Part shown: positions 60,302 through 64,000 of the stretch, in pieces
Position numbering within the stretch: the stretch's first letter is position 1
Layout: every line of letters begins with the position of its first letter
NCBI GenBank assembly: GCA_905221605.1
Contig: CAJNDS010000319.1
Location: 102,372-166,371 of the forward strand
Direction: 5' to 3'
Length of the DNA: 64,000 nucleotides
Source of the DNA: Symbiodinium natans
Lineage: Eukaryota > Sar > Dinophyceae > Suessiales > Symbiodiniaceae
Notes under the pieces: model-generated
What the model saw: the letters and a program-made list of their open reading frames with translations, nothing else
What the model was told of the DNA's origin: nothing
Databases searched by the model: none
Made by a program: the position numbers and the translations under genes

Positions 60302-62550
60302 TGGCAAAGTCAAGCAGGCCTGACATGTCGTTGAGCCTCCCGCGTGCCTGAGCCGCCACATCCTTGCCGACCCGAGTGTTTTGTTGCCTTCTAGCTGAAG
60401 CCTCAGTCACGTTAGCGCGTGCTTTGCTTCCGCCAAAGTGGGTGTTGCGTTCACCGCATCAAAGGGGAGCGCCAGCGAAGCAGTTCCAGGCCTATAACTT
60501 GCTGTGCTTTCCTTGAAATCACGCTGCTCATGGCAAAGCCGGACGACTGCGCCTCTGGAGACTTCCAGAACAGCCTGAATGATGTTTTAGGCAGTTCTCA
60601 TAAAACAGTTTGTCAGCGCTCCTAACATCGTGAGCAGAATCTGCCCAACGTCGTGAGCAGGACTGCTGGAGGCTCTGCACATGCGGATGCGAGTCTTTCG
60701 GCAACAGAGCTGTGGCCGCGACCACGTGCCGAATCGGATCCTGGCTGCTTATCCCAATCTCATCGCAAAACGCCCATATAGTATTCCTGCCAAGTGTGCA
60801 GCTGAGGGCAGATGCGTTCGAAGGCCGACCGAAGCCACAGGGCAGGATGTTTGTCGCACATGTTTCGAGCAGGTCCCAGGCACCTGTGGAGGATGGGCAC
60901 GTCCTCCTGAGCGGATTCAGCCAGATCCAAGTTTGTTCAAGTCGCACGTACCGTGACACCGCTGAGTTGCTCGATCTCAAGCGGCTTGCTGGCCGAGTGC
61001 GAGTGGGCTGAACTGGGTTCGGCACTGGCCGGCCGCAAAGCTTTGATCTGGTGTCATTACCACCTGCATCTGCTTGTCAGCGAGGTGGTGCGACCGGAGC
61101 ATCTGGCTCCTCAGCCAGAGTCGGATGCGAAGGCAGTGTCCGACGAAGAGCTTGTGATGGGCCGGCTTTCCACAGGCCATTGCCTTCAGGCACGTCTCGG
61201 TTGAGCAACGGCTTTGGGGTTCGTCACAGGGCCATGGCTCTTGTGGAACTTCTCGAACAGCCAGACTTGTCCCGCATCTTCTGGCCTCTCGCTCCAGTTT
61301 CCTGTTCTGCAGTCTCCAACTCGTGTGATGCATGTGGTACACATGTGCGCTGTGCATTCTGCCGCAGTTATTTGGTTGATCCTCCGTACCTCGCGGCATG
61401 GTCCCGCAAGCGGTATGACAAGGACCTCTCCAGATTCTGAGGGGAAACGTAGCGGCAGACTCCTATTGTGCTGCCTAGACTTGGAGCTCGTCGGTGGAAG
61501 TCGCCCCGCGAAAAGTCTTGGGGCCCGTTGTCAGTGTTGGAAGCGGCAAAGTCAAGCAGGCCTGACGTGTTGTTGAGCCTCCCGCGTGCCTGAGCCGCCA
61601 CATCCTTGCCGACCCGAGTGTTTTGTTGCCTTCTAGCTGAAGCCTCAGTCACGTTAGCGCGTGCTTTGCTTCCGCCAAAGTGGGTGTTGCGTTCACCGCA
61701 TCAAAGGGGAGCGCCAGCGAAGCAGTTCCAGGCCTATAACTTGCTGTGCTTTCCTTGAAATCACGCTGCTCATGGCAAAGCCGGACGACTGCGCCTCTGG
61801 AGACTTCCAGAACAGCCTGAATGATGTTTTAGGCAGTTCTCATAAAACAGTTTGTCAGCGCTCCTAACATCGTGAGCAGAATCTGCCCAACGTCGTGAGC
61901 AGGACTGCTGGAGGCTCTGCACATGCGGATGCGAGTCTTTCGGCAACAGAGCTGTGGCCGCGACCACGTGCCGAATCGGATCCTGGCTGCTTATCCCAAT
62001 CTCATCGCAAAACGCCCATATAGTATTCCTGCCAAGTGTGCAGCTGAGGGCAGATGCGTTCGAAGGCCGACCGAAGCCACAGGGCAGGATGTTTGTCGCA
62101 CATGTTTCGAGCAGGTCCCAGGCACCTGTGGAGGATGGGCACGTCCTCCTGAGCGGATTCAGCCAGATCCAAGTTTGTTCAAGTCGCACGTACCGTGACA
62201 CCGCTGAGTTGCTCGATCTCAAGCGGCTTGCTGGCCGAGTGCGAGTGGGCTGAACTGGGTTCGGCACTGGCCGGCCGCAAAGCTTTGATCTGGTGTCATT
62301 ACCACCTGCATCTGCTTGTCAGCGAGGTGGTGCGACCGGAGCATCTGGCTCCTCAGCCAGAGTCGGATGCGAAGGCAGTGTCCGACGAAGAGCTTGTGAT
62401 GGGCCGGCTTTCCACAGGCCATTGCCTTCAGGCACGTCTCGGTTGAGCAACGGCTTTGGGGTTCGTCACAGGGCCATGGCTCTTGTGGAACTTCTCGAAC
62501 AGCCAGACTTGTCCCGCATCTTCTGGCCTCTCGCTCCAGTTTCCTGTTCT

Positions 62551-64000
62551 TCACCTGTGCTATTGAAACCAAGTATTGGTGGCCCGTAGACAAAAATCGA
62601 GTATCATCCTGCCGGCGCTCTGCCTCAGTGCTGAAGCCCCTCCTAAGTGCTGAAGCGTCTACAGGCACTTTGTGGACGCACTCTAGAGAGCTCTGCTTGG
62701 AAGGCACGTGAGCCCGTGACCGCAGAGGGCCTGGATGAAGGCTACATACACATCACAGTCATCACAGCGGAGGGCCTCTTCACGGCTCAATCTAGCCAAT
62801 GCGTCCGCGCCGGCATAGTTGAGGGAACCCCGCAATGCGTGAGATATTCACTTTCAACTGATTTGGCCCGACAGCCACGGTGCCAAAGAGCGAAAGCTAG
62901 GTGAACGTTTTGCAGTTTAGACACCCAGTAGGTTCGGGCTTTCCTGCACTGACGATCAATACTTCTGCCAGACTGCGGGTGGTGTGGAGTTGTTTAGATG
63001 GCTAGTAGAAGTTTTGACGTGGATCCCAATGACGAGGTGGCCTTTGCATGTCCCTCAAAGCCCCACTCCCACTTGAGTCGGGTTCTCTCATTTACATAGC
63101 CTCTAGGCCGAGTTTTGTTTCTTTTGACCCAGGAGTTCGCGCTCCAAGAGCTTGCATGAGGCTTGCGACATCTATTCCTGGAAACCTTTCGACAGCTATT
63201 CCTGGAGGTAATCCCAAGAAGCTTGACTCCCAGAGTCTTTCTGGTGTCCTAGCATTTGATGCGCCGTGACTCTGCATTTCGATTTGGAAATGCATGAGAC
63301 AAGGGCGGACAAGACCAGGTGAGGTGACAACCCTACAGTTGCGTCGCTGTAAGTGAGCTATTGGACTTTGGGATGCATGGGACAAGGGCAGAGGAAAGCG
63401 TTTCCGCCCCATCCGAGCTTGCCCCTTGCGCGCGGAATGCTGCTCAGAAGCAGCCAGCAGCTTCCTGGACTCTTGGTCTTGATAGGAGTGTCTTCTCCAT
63501 TTTTGGGGATTCTTGGGTTCCACTTCTGGATACAGCAACCAGTAGATCATAGTCGATCATCATACGAGGATGGTACAGGGTTTGTGATATGCTGGTTTTG
63601 TAGGGAACAGATGGTGTATCTTGCTGGACACGTGCTAAGGACAGATGCGGAGGAGAAGCAGCACGCAAAAAGCGTCCTGCACACCTCGGCTATCAACCCA
63701 GTACGACATCTATCAGGTCCTTTTGCTGGAAGATGCGAAAAGAGGGGGCTAAGCTGGGGCTCTGCTTGGTGCCGATTCCGTAAGCAACCCCAATGGGCTT
63801 ATCCCCATATAACTTTGGATTTCGCGGTTGTTTCAAGGTTGGGGAATTTCAAGTGCCAATTCAAAGTCTGTATAGTTTCAAAGTATTACTGACAAAGCCC
63901 AAGGAATTGCAAACTCTCATGCACAAACGAAACGTTCTCATCATGCTAAGCAGGAGTTGGGTTCGAACCTGTGGTTTTTGAGATATTGGTCGATTTAGAA
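62551..64000. other. Anonymous sequence to the window edge
   Basis: Short frames on both strands with no motifs. I see no gene. Confidence 0.4.

Larger units (their letters stand above)
59151..62550. repeat. Tandem duplication, 1,242-bp period, first copy interrupted
   Basis: The unit is a ~250-bp part (59151-59400 and 61308-61551, slightly diverged) plus a ~1-kb part (60302-61308 and 61544-62550, offset 1242, almost identical). In the first copy these two parts are separated by a 901-bp insertion (59401-60301); in the second they are contiguous. The frames inside (for example 165 codons on the minus strand in both copies) are identical by descent and show no known domain. Confidence 0.92.

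Noticed and set aside
63940-63985. tRNA T-arm-like GGGTTCGAACC
   Set aside because: No matching acceptor stem, D-arm or anticodon stem could be placed around it.

Overview
The window looks like nuclear DNA of a dinoflagellate. The evidence is: an unedited-looking mitochondrial cytochrome b fragment of dinoflagellate type embedded in repeats; a 12-base match to the 3' end of the dinoflagellate spliced leader (SL) inside a retrotransposon LTR; Met-Lys-Ala low-complexity coding; long moderately GC-rich stretches with few recognisable genes; and heavy retrotransposon and tandem-duplication content. The species cannot be fixed from sequence alone. There are no bacterial signals and no rRNA, tRNA or CRISPR array that I can support.

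Layout. 1-2942: anonymous, repeat-rich DNA. 2943-11383: a complete minus-strand Copia-type LTR retrotransposon (8,431 bp, 158-bp LTRs with one difference, 5-bp target duplication GGTCT). It carries a pre-gag ORF, a 1,917-aa gag-pol, and a third ORF one frame away holding RNase H, two membrane segments and a Cys/His motif. 12517-25306: a densely packed minus-strand block of large ORFs: a degraded alpha/beta-hydrolase-like gene, a Pro-rich protein, a 1,542-aa chimera (possible GT-A-like region, hydrolase, superfamily 1 helicase), a frame-broken helicase C-terminal half, two Pro-rich proteins and a zinc-finger plus kinase-like protein. I do not recognise this block as a described system; it is the best candidate for something new. 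25307-28751: weak coding-like pieces only.

28910-38821: a second complete Copia-type element on the plus strand (9,902 bp, 376-bp LTRs with two differences, target duplication AACCG). Its single intact 2,665-aa polyprotein has a roughly 650-aa non-canonical C-terminal extension. It is inserted in a minus-strand coding-like frame whose remains lie at 28752-28914 and 38822-41673. The two retroelements share the same 12-base primer binding site. 42485-43111: nuclear copy of mitochondrial cob, abutting a satellite array (43112-44800) with a 327-bp higher-order period. 45146-45437: minisatellite.

46588-64000: mostly anonymous DNA with a Met-Lys-Ala ORF, a tandem segmental duplication (51946-55273) and another (59151-62550). 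Each duplication array contains one copy interrupted by a small inverted-repeat element with an 8-bp target duplication (53407-53672 and 59401-60301). In both cases the sister copies preserve the empty site, so these two insertions are well supported.
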